From assembly GCF_026013605.1 (NCBI RefSeq), contig NZ_JAPDPJ010000064.1, forward strand, positions 1-33,546: DNA of 33,546 bases. The letters are read 5' to 3'. The position numbers were made by a program, and so were the translations under genes. The stretch is from Plebeiibacterium sediminum (lineage in GTDB: Bacteria; Bacteroidota; Bacteroidia; Bacteroidales; Marinilabiliaceae). Below the pieces are notes generated by a model that saw nothing but the letters and a program-made list of their open reading frames with translations, was not told the DNA's origin and did no database searches. Below, in pieces: positions 16,763 through 24,731 of the stretch (position 1 is its first letter; each line of letters starts with the position of its first letter).

Positions 16763-18619
16763 TTAATTTTTTTCTGGTTCAATCCAATCACCCTTTTCTT
16801 TAATTAACTTAATTAATTCATCAACGGCCTCTTTCTCTCCTATATTTTTACGAATTACTTGTCTCTGGTGATATAAAGTTATTTTCCCTGGTCCTGAACC
16901 AACATAACCATAATCTGCATCGGCCATTTCTCCGGGACCATTCACAATACAACCCATGACAGCAATTTTTAATCCTTTTAAATGAGCTGTTCTTTCTTTA
17001 ACCATAGCCGTAGTTTTCTGAAGACCAAACAATGTTCTACCACATCCCGGACAACTAATATAATCTGGTTTTGAAAAACGTACACGTGCCGCTTGTAAAA
17101 TTGAATAAGCTGTAGAATTAACAATCGAAGAAGTTTTATCATCTGAATCAATCCACAAGCCATCACCAAAACCATCTAAAAAAAGTGGCCCTGCATCACA
17201 CGATGCTGCAATTTGTTGATCCCCTAAAAATACGCCTTTATAATTCAGATAAATTACTACAGGAGTTTCTATACCCGAATTTTGTAATAAAAGAAATGCG
17301 GCTCTTTGCTCTGCTACAGAATTTGCACTTTCTACATCCTGAACAATCACCAAATTATGTGCTTCTTGAATTTTCTGTATTACTTCATCGCTCATTTGCG
17401 AATAACTCAGACGTAAGAAGATCAAGTCTGACTGAATATCAGAAGTACACAAATATTTATTAACATCAATACATGGAAATACATTTACTCTATTCTCACA
17501 CTGTTTCCACAAATCATAATCAACAATATGCGATTTACCCTCCTGCAATTCCGAAGTAGAATTTACAAAAACATAATCCGGTGCATCGTCATTATCCGAA
17601 CTCCTTCCAATAACCACTGGAAAACAACTTCCTCCAATATTATTTACAACTTTTGAACTTCTTTTTTTATACTCAAATGGAGAATATAGCACATTTTCAA
17701 TTCGTTTAATTGGCGAATGAGTCTCCTTTTGAGCGATATGATTTATTATAGAATTAGCAACAGGGATTTCATTTTCCGGATCTTCGGTTAACGAAACTCG
17801 AATTGTATCTCCAATACCATCAGACAATAAGGTACCAATTCCTACGGCAGAACGTATTCTTCCATCTTCTCCTTCTCCCGCTTCGGTAACGCCTAAATGT
17901 AAGGGAAAATTCATTCCTTCATCATGCATTTTTTGCACAAGCAAACGTACTGTATGAACCATGATTCTTGCATTACTGGCTTTAATACTTAAAACCACGG
18001 TAAAAAATTCTTCCTCAACACAAATACGAAGAAACTCCATGCAACTCTCCACCATACCCATGGGAGTATCGCCATATTTGCTCATAATTCTATCGGACAA
18101 CGAACCATGATTAGTCCCAATTCTTAAAGCTGTTCCTTTTTTCTTACATATATCAAGCAATGGAACCAACTTTTCTCTTATTTGAACCAACTCACCTACA
18201 TATTCCTCATCTGTATAATCAATCTGAGCAAATCGTTTTGCACCATCCACAAAGTTTCCTGGATTTATTCTTACTTTTTCAACAAACTCTGCTGCTATAT
18301 ATGCGGCATTTGTGTTGAAATGAACATCTGCTACAAGTGGAACATCATAACCATCCTCGGTTAATCCTTTTCTGATGTGTTCCAGGTTATTGGCTTCACG
18401 TCTTCCTTGAGTAGTCATTCTAACAATTTGCCCACCTGCATCACAAATCCTTTTTATTTGCTCAATTGTTTCACTAGTATCATTTGTATTAGTGGTAGTC
18501 ATTGATTGAACAACTATAGGGTTAACTCCACCAATTTTTACACCTCCAACATTTACTTCAGAAGTTTTATATCTTTTATAATTGAATATATCTATACAAT
18601 AATTATCTGTGCTCATCAC
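16763..18619 (-). CDS. ispG: 4-hydroxy-3-methylbut-2-en-1-yl diphosphate synthase, long form
   Basis: 618 residues, far longer than the ~370 of E. coli IspG: it is the large form with an extra middle domain found in Bacteroidota, Chlamydia and plants. It reductively converts MEcPP to HMBPP in the penultimate step of the MEP isoprenoid route. The TIM-barrel half (residues ~15-285) holds KIGGVNPIVVQSMTTTNTNDT and VRINPGNF. The central insert runs from about 290 to 510. The C-terminal domain carries the 4Fe-4S ligands Cys523 and Cys526 (CPGCGRT), Cys557 (GCIVNGPGE) and nearby Glu564. The start at 18619 gives MMSTDNY; the second Met is also possible. Another MEP gene, ispD, occurs at 27.6 kb but is not linked. 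Confidence 0.96.
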   Translation of the reverse strand: MMSTDNYCIDIFNYKRYKTSEVNVGGVKIGGVNPIVVQSMTTTNTNDTSETIEQIKRICDAGGQIVRMTTQGRREANNLEHIRKGLTEDGYDVPLVADVHFNTNAAYIAAEFVEKVRINPGNFVDGAKRFAQIDYTDEEYVGELVQIREKLVPLLDICKKKGTALRIGTNHGSLSDRIMSKYGDTPMGMVESCMEFLRICVEEEFFTVVLSIKASNARIMVHTVRLLVQKMHDEGMNFPLHLGVTEAGEGEDGRIRSAVGIGTLLSDGIGDTIRVSLTEDPENEIPVANSIINHIAQKETHSPIKRIENVLYSPFEYKKRSSKVVNNIGGSCFPVVIGRSSDNDDAPDYVFVNSTSELQEGKSHIVDYDLWKQCENRVNVFPCIDVNKYLCTSDIQSDLIFLRLSYSQMSDEVIQKIQEAHNLVIVQDVESANSVAEQRAAFLLLQNSGIETPVVIYLNYKGVFLGDQQIAASCDAGPLFLDGFGDGLWIDSDDKTSSIVNSTAYSILQAARVRFSKPDYISCPGCGRTLFGLQKTTAMVKERTAHLKGLKIAVMGCIVNGPGEMADADYGYVGSGPGKITLYHQRQVIRKNIGEKEAVDELIKLIKEKGDWIEPEKN

Positions 18620-18637
18620 ATTGTTTATTTTTCACTA

Positions 18638-18645
18638 CAAAAGTA
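18638..18645 (-). promoter_or_regulatory. -7 element of the ispG promoter
   Basis: On the minus strand TACTTTTG, an exact TAnnTTTG, 19 nt upstream of the ispG start codon. No good TTG lies 19-21 bp further upstream, so only the -7 element is supported. Confidence 0.45.
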
Positions 18646-18715
18646 AGAATTTTTGCTTGGCTGGAACTTTTTAATTCGAACAGGCTTATTACCTTTACAA
18701 CTAAAATAATTTAAC

Positions 18716-19621
18716 ATGTCCATATCTGTAAACAAAATTACAAGAACATTTGGAGCTCAAAAAGCATTAAACAATATATCATTTGAAATAGAAGCTGGAG
18801 AAGTTGTAGGTTTCCTTGGACCTAATGGTGCAGGTAAATCTACCATGATGAAAATTATTACCGGTTATCTTCCTCAATCATCAGGTATTGTAAAAGTATG
18901 CGGAATGGATGTGGCTAGTAATAGCCTTGAGTATCGAAAGAAGATTGGCTACTTACCCGAACATAATCCATTATATCTGGACATGTATGTAAAAGAGTAT
19001 CTAAAACATATAGCCGGAATTTACAAACTGGGTAAACAGTCCAAGTCAAAAATTGAGGAAGTTATCAGTATAACCGGACTAACGCCGGAAAGCACGAAAA
19101 AAATAAAATCACTTTCAAAAGGTTACAGACAAAGAGTTGGTTTAGCTCAAGCTCTTTTACCAGATCCTGAAGTACTCATATTAGACGAACCAACTACAGG
19201 ACTTGATCCAAACCAGATTGTCGAAGTCAGAGACCTTATAAAGAGAGTTGGCGAACAAAAAACCATTATGCTCTCAACACATATTATGCAAGAGGTTCAA
19301 GCCATTTGTGAGCGAGTTATCATTATAAAAAAAGGTGAAATTGTAGCCAACGAAAAAACCTCAAACTTATCCAAGGTTTCATCACATAATAAGCATGTTA
19401 TAAATTGTGAGTTTATTTCAAAAATTGATCAGGAAGCTATTAAATCAATTCAGGAAATTAGCCACGTTGATTTTATTTCTGATAATCATCTAAAGATTAT
19501 TGCAGATTCTGACATTCGAGAAAAAATTTACGATTGGAGTGTTATAAACAATAAAAAGATTATTACACTAAACATTGAACAACAGAATATGGAAGATATA
19601 TTCAGAGAACTTACCTCTTAA
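18716..19621 (+). CDS. gldA: ABC transporter ATP-binding protein, gliding motility GldA type
   Basis: 301 residues. The N-terminal ATPase domain (residues 1-~220) has Walker A GPNGAGKST (34-42), signature LSKGYRQRVGLAQ, Walker B VLILDEPTTGLDP and switch His in LSTHIMQEV. A C-terminal domain of about 80 residues follows. Closest in pattern to GldA of Bacteroidota, which works with membrane proteins GldF and GldG in gliding; the phrase GYLPEHNPLYLDMYVKEYL is typical of GldA. The window holds no gldF or gldG, so its membrane partners must be elsewhere. Many genomes also use such ATPases in non-motile species, and the name says nothing firm about motility here. Confidence 0.85.
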   Translation: MSISVNKITRTFGAQKALNNISFEIEAGEVVGFLGPNGAGKSTMMKIITGYLPQSSGIVKVCGMDVASNSLEYRKKIGYLPEHNPLYLDMYVKEYLKHIAGIYKLGKQSKSKIEEVISITGLTPESTKKIKSLSKGYRQRVGLAQALLPDPEVLILDEPTTGLDPNQIVEVRDLIKRVGEQKTIMLSTHIMQEVQAICERVIIIKKGEIVANEKTSNLSKVSSHNKHVINCEFISKIDQEAIKSIQEISHVDFISDNHLKIIADSDIREKIYDWSVINNKKIITLNIEQQNMEDIFRELTS

Positions 19622-19759
19622 TCTGATTATAAATCGAATAATTGCAAATCTCATTTTTGAACAAAATATATTTTTCCATAACTTAGTCAGATAAATCATT
19701 TATAATAACAACTATATTTCAAACACTTAACGATCTTTAATAAATCATTTTTTAAAATT

Positions 19760-19780
19760 AATTAGAGCATAAATCTAATT
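19760..19780 (+). repeat. Small inverted repeat upstream of comM
   Basis: AATTAGA (19760-19766) and TCTAATT (19774-19780) around GCATAAA, ending 24 nt before the comM start codon. Could be a leader hairpin or operator. The 183-bp gap otherwise shows no clear promoter. Confidence 0.35.
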
Positions 19781-19804
19781 ATTAACATTACAAAACCTAA
19801 AACT

Positions 19805-21343
19805 ATGTTAGTAAAAACATATGGCGCTGCTGTAACGGGCATCGACGCAGATACTATCACCATAGAAGTAAACCTTTCTCAAGGTATTAAATTCTTTCTT
19901 GTAGGTCTACCTGATAATGCCGTAAAAGAAAGTCAACAACGTATACAATCTGCACTAAAAGAGAGCAAGTTCAGATGGCCAGGAAAACAAGTTGTTATCA
20001 ACATGGCTCCAGCCGACATAAGAAAAGAAGGTTCTTCATACGATCTTCCTCTTGCCATCGGAATTTTAGCCGCTTCTAATCAAATATCCAATGAAAAACT
20101 AAACAAATACATTATGATGGGTGAGTTATCATTAGATGGTAGCTTACAATCTGTAAAGGGTGTACTACCTATTGCTGTAAAAGCCAAAGAAGAAGGTTTT
20201 GAAGGAGTTATAATGCCCATACAAAATGCTAAAGAAGCAGCTGTAGTTGAAGGTTTAAATGTTTATGGTGTGGAGAATATTTCAGAAGTTGCAGCATTTT
20301 TAAATGATGAAGTTGAACTTAAACCTATTCACATTGACACACAAAAGGAATTTTTTCAGCAGCAACGTTATAACGATCTGGATTTTGTTGATGTAAAAGG
20401 TCAAGAAAGTGTAAAACGTGCCTTGGAAATTGCAGCTGCAGGAGGCCACAATTTAATAATGATTGGCCCTCCTGGAGCCGGTAAATCAATGATTGCAAAA
20501 CGACTTCCATCCATATTACCGCCTCTTACACTTGACGAGGCTCTTGAAACAACAAAAATACATTCGGTAGCAGGTAAGATACAGAATAATACCTCATTAA
20601 TTACACACCGCCCTTTCCGATCTCCACATCATACAATCAGCGATGTAGCTTTAGTAGGCGGAGGAAGCTTTCCTCAACCTGGAGAGATATCTTTAGCACA
20701 CCATGGCGTTTTATTTTTAGATGAACTTCCAGAATTTAAAAGAACCGTTCTGGAGGTGATGCGACAACCCTTGGAAGATCGGGTAATTAGTATTTCAAGA
20801 GCACGCTTTAGTATCGACTATCCTGCTAGTTTCATGCTTGTTTCCAGTATGAATCCTTGTCCTTGTGGATACTTTAATCATCCGGATAAAAAATGTGTTT
20901 GTAGTCCTGGAATTGTACAGAGATATTTAAGCAAAATATCCGGACCCTTATTAGATCGAATTGACCTTCAAATTGAAGTTGTTCCTGTTCCATTTAAAGA
21001 ACTTAGCAACGCAAAATCATCAGAAAAAAGTAGCGAAATAAGAGAACGAGTTATAAAAGCCAGAAAGATTCAGGAAATCAGATACAAAAATGAAGAACAT
21101 ATTCATTGTAATGCACAAATGACATCAAAACTTCAACACAAATATGCCAAACCTGATGAGAATGCTATGACAATCTTAAAAAATGCCATGGAAAAACTTG
21201 ATCTATCAGCTCGTGCATACGATAGAATTCTTAAAGTAGCCAGAACTATTGCTGACCTTGACGAACAAGAGCAAATACAAACACACCATATGGCTGAAGC
21301 AGTAAACTACAGAAACCTGGATAAGGCTGGATGGCTAGGATAA
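19805..21343 (+). CDS. comM: YifB/ComM family Mg-chelatase-like AAA+ ATPase
   Basis: 512 residues, normal for the family. The N-terminal Lon-like/ChlI-type domain (residues 1-~190; VGLPDNAVKESQQRIQSAL, VINMAPADIRKEGSSYDLPLAIGIL) is followed by the AAA+ core with Walker A GPPGAGKS (~222-229), Walker B GVLFLDELPEF and a cysteine group CPCGYF...KKCVCSPG that is typical of the family. The C-terminal part (LSARAYDRILKVARTIADL) is the helical Mg_chelatase_C domain. In naturally competent bacteria ComM is a hexameric helicase that drives branch migration during DNA uptake and transformation. Homologues are widespread in non-competent species, so the role here is inferred. It ends at its own terminator. 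Confidence 0.93.
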   Translation: MLVKTYGAAVTGIDADTITIEVNLSQGIKFFLVGLPDNAVKESQQRIQSALKESKFRWPGKQVVINMAPADIRKEGSSYDLPLAIGILAASNQISNEKLNKYIMMGELSLDGSLQSVKGVLPIAVKAKEEGFEGVIMPIQNAKEAAVVEGLNVYGVENISEVAAFLNDEVELKPIHIDTQKEFFQQQRYNDLDFVDVKGQESVKRALEIAAAGGHNLIMIGPPGAGKSMIAKRLPSILPPLTLDEALETTKIHSVAGKIQNNTSLITHRPFRSPHHTISDVALVGGGSFPQPGEISLAHHGVLFLDELPEFKRTVLEVMRQPLEDRVISISRARFSIDYPASFMLVSSMNPCPCGYFNHPDKKCVCSPGIVQRYLSKISGPLLDRIDLQIEVVPVPFKELSNAKSSEKSSEIRERVIKARKIQEIRYKNEEHIHCNAQMTSKLQHKYAKPDENAMTILKNAMEKLDLSARAYDRILKVARTIADLDEQEQIQTHHMAEAVNYRNLDKAGWLG

Positions 21344-21345
21344 AT

Positions 21346-21377
21346 ACATCAGAATTAGTTTATCTGATGTGATTTTT
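21346..21377 (+). terminator. Terminator after comM
   Basis: ACATCAGA (21346-21353) pairs with TCTGATGT (21363-21370) around a 9-nt loop and is followed by GATTTTTA. It begins 2 nt after the comM stop codon. Confidence 0.8.
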
Positions 21378-21390
21378 ACTTTTAAGTAAT

Positions 21391-21399
21391 TACATTTGC
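21391..21399 (+). promoter_or_regulatory. -7 element of the ppa promoter
   Basis: TACATTTGC, an exact TAnnTTTGY, 26 nt before the ppa start codon. The matching -33 region falls within the comM terminator hairpin and has no clear TTG. Confidence 0.5.
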
Positions 21400-21424
21400 A
21401 TGATCAAAAACTAAAAATACTTAT

Positions 21425-22111
21425 ATGGCAGACGAGTTTACGACAAACAGTCTAATGGATCCTATTGGAAGGTTAATGGGATTACGTTATAAATCGCACC
21501 CTTGGCATGGAATTAATATAGGTCCTGAAGCTCCCAATACTGTAACTTGTTTTATTGAAGTTGTACCTACTGATACCATTAAATACGAAATTGACAAAGA
21601 AACTGGATATTTAAAGATTGACAGACCCCAGAAATATTCAAACGTTGTTCCTGCATTATATGGATTTATTCCGCAAACATATTGTGGACCAAGAATTGGC
21701 GAGTTTTGCTCAGAAAAATCAGGAAGACAAGATATTCAAGGAGATGGTGATCCGTTGGATATTTGCGTATTAACAGAAAAAGAAGTTCCTCACGGAGATA
21801 TTTTAGCTGTAGCAACACCAATTGGTGGTTTCAGAATGCTAGATGGAAATCAGGCTGACGACAAAATCATTGCAGTACTTAAAGGTGACATTGTATATGG
21901 TGACATGAAAGATATCAGCGAATTACCTGAATTAGTAATTAACAGACTAAAGCACTATTTCTTAACTTACAAAGATATGCCAGGTTTAAATGCAGATTGT
22001 GAAATCACACATATCTATAATGCAGAAGAAGCCAAACACATTATTAAATTATCTGCTCAGGATTACGATTCAAGATTTGATTCTTTAAGAAATGCATTAT
22101 CTAATTACTAA
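21425..22111 (+). CDS. ppa: Inorganic pyrophosphatase, family I
   Basis: 228 residues; hydrolyses pyrophosphate to two phosphates in the cytoplasm, pulling biosynthetic reactions forward. The signature is DGDPLDICVLTE near residue 117, with the metal-binding aspartates in D-x-D-P-x-D. Other family I landmarks are IEVVPTDTIKYEIDKETG near residue 40 and NVVPALYGFIPQTYCG near residue 78, covering the substrate-binding Lys/Glu/Tyr region. It is longer than the ~175 residues of E. coli Ppa, with an N-terminal lead and a CGPRIGEFCSEKSGRQ insertion before the signature, as in several Bacteroidota. Single-gene unit between terminators. Confidence 0.94.
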   Translation: MADEFTTNSLMDPIGRLMGLRYKSHPWHGINIGPEAPNTVTCFIEVVPTDTIKYEIDKETGYLKIDRPQKYSNVVPALYGFIPQTYCGPRIGEFCSEKSGRQDIQGDGDPLDICVLTEKEVPHGDILAVATPIGGFRMLDGNQADDKIIAVLKGDIVYGDMKDISELPELVINRLKHYFLTYKDMPGLNADCEITHIYNAEEAKHIIKLSAQDYDSRFDSLRNALSNY

Positions 22112-22150
22112 TAGGATAATAAACTTTCAAACAGATAAAAATATTTTTGG

Positions 22151-22183
22151 AGCCTCTCAAATTATGGGAGGCTTTATTTTTTA
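22151..22183 (+). terminator. Rho-independent terminator after ppa
   Basis: AGCCTCTC (22151-22158) pairs with GGGAGGCT (22166-22173) with one wobble and a 7-nt loop, followed by TTATTTTTTA. Confidence 0.92.
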
Positions 22184-22290
22184 TCATAGCTACCATGTTT
22201 CCATACAATAATTACATGGTTTAATTTACATTTCCTCTTTACTTTAGCTATCAAATTTATTAACTTATTAGTTCTTAATAATTAATAATT

Positions 22291-22297
22291 GGAGGAG
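22291..22297 (+). promoter_or_regulatory. Unusually strong Shine-Dalgarno sequence for the YbaK-like gene
   Basis: GGAGGAG ending 5 nt before ATG 22303. Most genes in this window lack such a site, as is common in Bacteroidota, so it both fixes this start and stands out. Confidence 0.75.
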
Positions 22298-22302
22298 TTA
22301 TT

Positions 22303-22776
22303 ATGCCACTATCTAAACTGGAAACTTATCTTAGAAGTCAAGATGTTTCTTTCAACAAAATCGTGCATCATAAAACTTACACCGCGCAAAGAACAGCTGC
22401 TGATGCACATATTTCAGGAAAAGAAATAGCTAAAACGGTCATCATGAAAATTGATAACCAAATGAGTATGGTAGTACTGCCTGGAGATATGCAAATAGAT
22501 ATAGGATTGCTAAAAATGGCAACAGGTGCTAAAAACATACGATTAGCCACAGAAATGGAGTTTAAAGATCTATTTGAAAACTGTGAAGTTGGAGCTATGC
22601 CTCCTTTCGGCAACCTTTACGACATGCCTGTTTATGTAGCTGAAGCATTAAGAGAGGATGTGTTTATTGCATTTAATGCAGGAACACACAGCATGCTCAT
22701 TCAAATGAAATACGCCGATTTTGAAAGGTTAGTAAAACCACATGTTATGAAATTAGCATACCATGCTCATTATTAA
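22303..22776 (+). CDS. YbaK/ProX-type aminoacyl-tRNA deacylase domain protein
   Basis: 157 residues, a single YbaK/EbsC domain. Members hydrolyse wrongly charged tRNAs in trans (for example Cys- or Ala-tRNA-Pro). Visible landmarks are YTAQRTAADAHISGKEIAKTVIMKIDNQ near residues 26-53, with the conserved Lys after the TA-AA region, and GAMPPFGNLYDMPVYVAEAL near residues 101-120, the GxxPPFG loop that lines the active site. The exact substrate cannot be read from the sequence; homologues range over several amino acids. A strong Shine-Dalgarno site supports the start. The gene stands alone, followed by a long structured spacer. Confidence 0.88.
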   Translation: MPLSKLETYLRSQDVSFNKIVHHKTYTAQRTAADAHISGKEIAKTVIMKIDNQMSMVVLPGDMQIDIGLLKMATGAKNIRLATEMEFKDLFENCEVGAMPPFGNLYDMPVYVAEALREDVFIAFNAGTHSMLIQMKYADFERLVKPHVMKLAYHAHY

Positions 22777-22807
22777 CCTGAATTAAATTAAAATTATTAA
22801 GTTCCTT

Positions 22808-22885
22808 AGGAAGTTTTGTGTTCGAGAGCTAAAATTCGCATGATAATTGATATTAATATTTGTTGAACCATACGCAAAACTTCCT
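22808..22885 (+). repeat. Long inverted repeat downstream of the YbaK-like gene
   Basis: 14-bp stem with one G.T wobble: 22808-22821 (AGGAAGTTTTGTGT) with 22872-22885 (ACGCAAAACTTCCT), enclosing 50 nt. It starts 31 nt after the stop codon, so it would be in the 3' UTR. Confidence 0.6.
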
Positions 22886-22912
22886 TCTAACATCACCTCT
22901 TAAAAATAAAAA

Positions 22913-22947
22913 AAGCTGTTCCAACGTTTTGGCAACAGCTTCTTTTG
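22913..22947. terminator. Terminator-like hairpin, usable in both directions
   Basis: AAGCTGTT (22913-22920) pairs with AACAGCTT (22934-22941), and CCAA/TTGG pairs inside with a bulged C. On the plus strand it is followed by TCTTTT. On the minus strand it is followed by a much longer T-tract (complement of 22901-22912), which would suit a leftward transcript from the spacer, though no gene is seen there. Confidence 0.75.
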
Positions 22948-23269
22948 CACTAGCAAAATCGAAAAGGGTAAAAAAATAGTAGTTACTTATTTTTTTCAAT
23001 CATTCTCATTATATCATTCCCCTCATTCAAGGTTAATTCAATAATAAAAAGCAAGCGTTTTATTCTCTTGCAGTACAAACCAACAAAACACTGAAGACTT
23101 CTCCAACAAAATGGTATTGTACCCGCTGTGTTGGTTTAAAAATGGGTATTCTGGGGTGAATTTTGCAAATAAGGGATGTATTTTTCAAATGTATTTTCCT
23201 CTGGTTTTGACAATTTTTCTCTTTAAATGTATTTAGTTGATCAAATTTATAATTACTTTCGTGGATGAT

Positions 23270-24127
23270 ATGGATTTGAACCAATTAATACCAGCATATT
23301 TAGTTTCTAAAAAGAACAGTACACGCTTAGTTCTTTTTACGGCTGGCTTTGCCTTACTATTTATTAACCTCTATTCTCCTTTTGACGTTAGAAACTGGTT
23401 TGGTTTATCATTAAAATCTCAGGAATTATTCTTCTATTCAAGCCTTATTATATTAACTGGAGTGCTTGTTGCAGTTATTTCAAGAGTCATATTATATCAC
23501 TATAACAAGAAGAAAATCAAAACAAAACTATGGGCATTTCTCTTAATTATCATGCTCGAAGTTTTCTGTATGGCTTTATTCTTTACTATATATGAATCTG
23601 TATTTATTAAAGATGACAACCGAACTTATCTTGAGGTTTTTAATGTATCTGTTCAAAATACAGCTTTAGTACTACTTTTGCCATATGCGGTTTTATGGTT
23701 GTACTTTTCATGGTTAGATAAAAACCATAAAATAAAGGAACTCATTGAATCTGAAGAAAAAATAGAATTTGATGCGAACTCAATGATTCCTTTTCTTGAT
23801 GAAAAAGGAACTATGCGTATAACCTTAAAAATGGATGATATTCTATATATTAAAGGAGCAGATAATTATGTTACAATTTATTATAATAAGAATAACGCTA
23901 TTAGTAAATTTCTTTTAAGGAATACCATTAAAAATTTAGAGCAGAGATTTATTAACCATCCAATAACAAGGTGTCATAGATCTTATATGGTGAATTTTGA
24001 TAAAATAAAAGTTATCAGAAGAGAAAGAGGTGGTCATATTCTGGAGATTGAAACTGATCCACCTATTGAAGTTCCTGTATCAAAAACCTATATTAAGGAA
24101 GTGTTTCAACTATTTGAAAACAATTAA
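23270..24127 (+). CDS. Membrane-anchored LytTR DNA-binding regulator
   Basis: Start taken at ATG 23270 (285 residues); GTG 23261 or TTG 23237 would add a few residues. Four hydrophobic segments fill the first ~160 residues (LFTAGFALLFINLY, LIILTGVLVAVISRVILY, FLLIIMLEVFCMALFFTIY, ALVLLLPYAVLWLYF). A LytTR DNA-binding domain occupies about residues 185-285, with the typical LKMDDILYIKGADNYVTIYY, a FLLRNTIKNLEQRF middle and CHRSYMVNFDKI, then VPVSKTYIKEV. It lacks a receiver domain, so it is a one-component membrane regulator rather than a partner in a classical two-component pair. The target genes and signal are unknown. The last 4 bases overlap the convergent DUF4395 gene. Confidence 0.88.
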   Translation: MDLNQLIPAYLVSKKNSTRLVLFTAGFALLFINLYSPFDVRNWFGLSLKSQELFFYSSLIILTGVLVAVISRVILYHYNKKKIKTKLWAFLLIIMLEVFCMALFFTIYESVFIKDDNRTYLEVFNVSVQNTALVLLLPYAVLWLYFSWLDKNHKIKELIESEEKIEFDANSMIPFLDEKGTMRITLKMDDILYIKGADNYVTIYYNKNNAISKFLLRNTIKNLEQRFINHPITRCHRSYMVNFDKIKVIRRERGGHILEIETDPPIEVPVSKTYIKEVFQLFENN

Positions 24128-24570
24128 TTTTTTGAATAAAACGGATTAACAAATAGAGTAAATACCCAACAACCTACACAAAAATTAACTACACACTCTA
24201 ATCCGGCAAATAATATGAGTATTGCTGAAAATAAATAACTCAGATTTTCAAAACCAAACACACTTAATGCTAGGATTATAAAAGTAAAAACAAAACCTAA
24301 TCGGGCTGCAAAAATTTTAGGAGCTTTATTAATCAAGCGTTCATTACCCCAGGAAAATTGACCATGTATCTTCTTTGACAAAAAAGCAATTGGACTATAT
24401 TTTGTTTTTGCAAATCCTCTAATAAAGAAATCGATAACTAACAGGACTAAAACCATTAATTGATTACTTAATAAATATGTCGTAAGTAAACCAAGAACTA
24501 ACAAAGCTGTTATCCTTGGAATATTAACGAAAACCTTCTCACTTGAAATCGGACAAACCACATTCTTCAT
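24124..24570 (-). CDS. DUF4395 family membrane protein
   Basis: 148 residues, mostly hydrophobic, with about four membrane segments. Features that match DUF4395: CPISSEKVFVNIPRITALLV at the start (conserved Cys6 and the VN pair), an internal FIRGFAKTKYSPI loop, and NFCVGCWVF near the C-terminus, giving a CxxC pair. Members are often found near thioredoxin-like or sulfur-handling proteins; here no such neighbour is present, and the function is unknown. It overlaps the end of the LytTR gene by 4 bp tail to tail and points away from the zur operon. Confidence 0.82.
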   Translation of the reverse strand: MKNVVCPISSEKVFVNIPRITALLVLGLLTTYLLSNQLMVLVLLVIDFFIRGFAKTKYSPIAFLSKKIHGQFSWGNERLINKAPKIFAARLGFVFTFIILALSVFGFENLSYLFSAILILFAGLECVVNFCVGCWVFTLFVNPFYSKN

Positions 24571-24675
24571 ATCTATTTATTTTATATGTTTTATATTTCC
24601 TTTATAAACGATATTTAAAACATAAAGTTTTCTAAATAAAGCATATATATCCTACTCCTTTTGTATTATTTTTGT

Positions 24676-24690
24676 TGCAACACTGTTGCA
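24676..24690 (+). promoter_or_regulatory. zur: 15-bp palindrome, candidate Zur operator
   Basis: TGCAACA-C-TGTTGCA, perfect 7-1-7 symmetry, typical of Fur-family boxes in size. Its right arm contains the TTG of the predicted -33 element, so a bound repressor would block RNA polymerase. That fits self-repression of the zur-znuACB operon by zinc-loaded Zur (inference). Confidence 0.7.
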
Positions 24691-24716
24691 TTTAGAATAA
24701 AGTTCTCATATCTTTA
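24686..24716 (+). promoter_or_regulatory. Promoter of zur-znuACB
   Basis: TTG (24686-24688), a 20-bp spacer, then TATCTTTA (24709-24716), close to TAnnTTTG. Transcription would begin around 24722, only ~10 nt before the zur start codon. Confidence 0.65.
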
Positions 24717-24731
24717 CGAAAAATTAAACAC

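Larger units (their letters stand above)
22777..23269. other. 493-bp gene-free spacer with several inverted repeats
   Basis: Contains a 14-bp stem enclosing ~50 nt (22808-22885), a terminator-like hairpin (22913-22941), a small GCAAG/CTTGC hairpin (23051-23071) and two overlapping pairings: GTACAA 23073-23078 with TTGTAC 23117-23122, and AAACCAACA 23077-23085 with TGTTGGTTT 23129-23137. The last two share bases and cannot both form. The right end carries a candidate promoter for the LytTR gene: TTTTG at 23205-23209, 20 bp, then TATTTAGT. I see no coding signal; a 74-codon minus-strand frame at 23060-23284 has no family resemblance. Confidence 0.6.

Noticed and set aside
23060-23284. 74-codon minus-strand frame in the structured spacer
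   Set aside because: It covers the inverted repeats and the LytTR start region, has no motif or signal peptide, and starts inside another gene.
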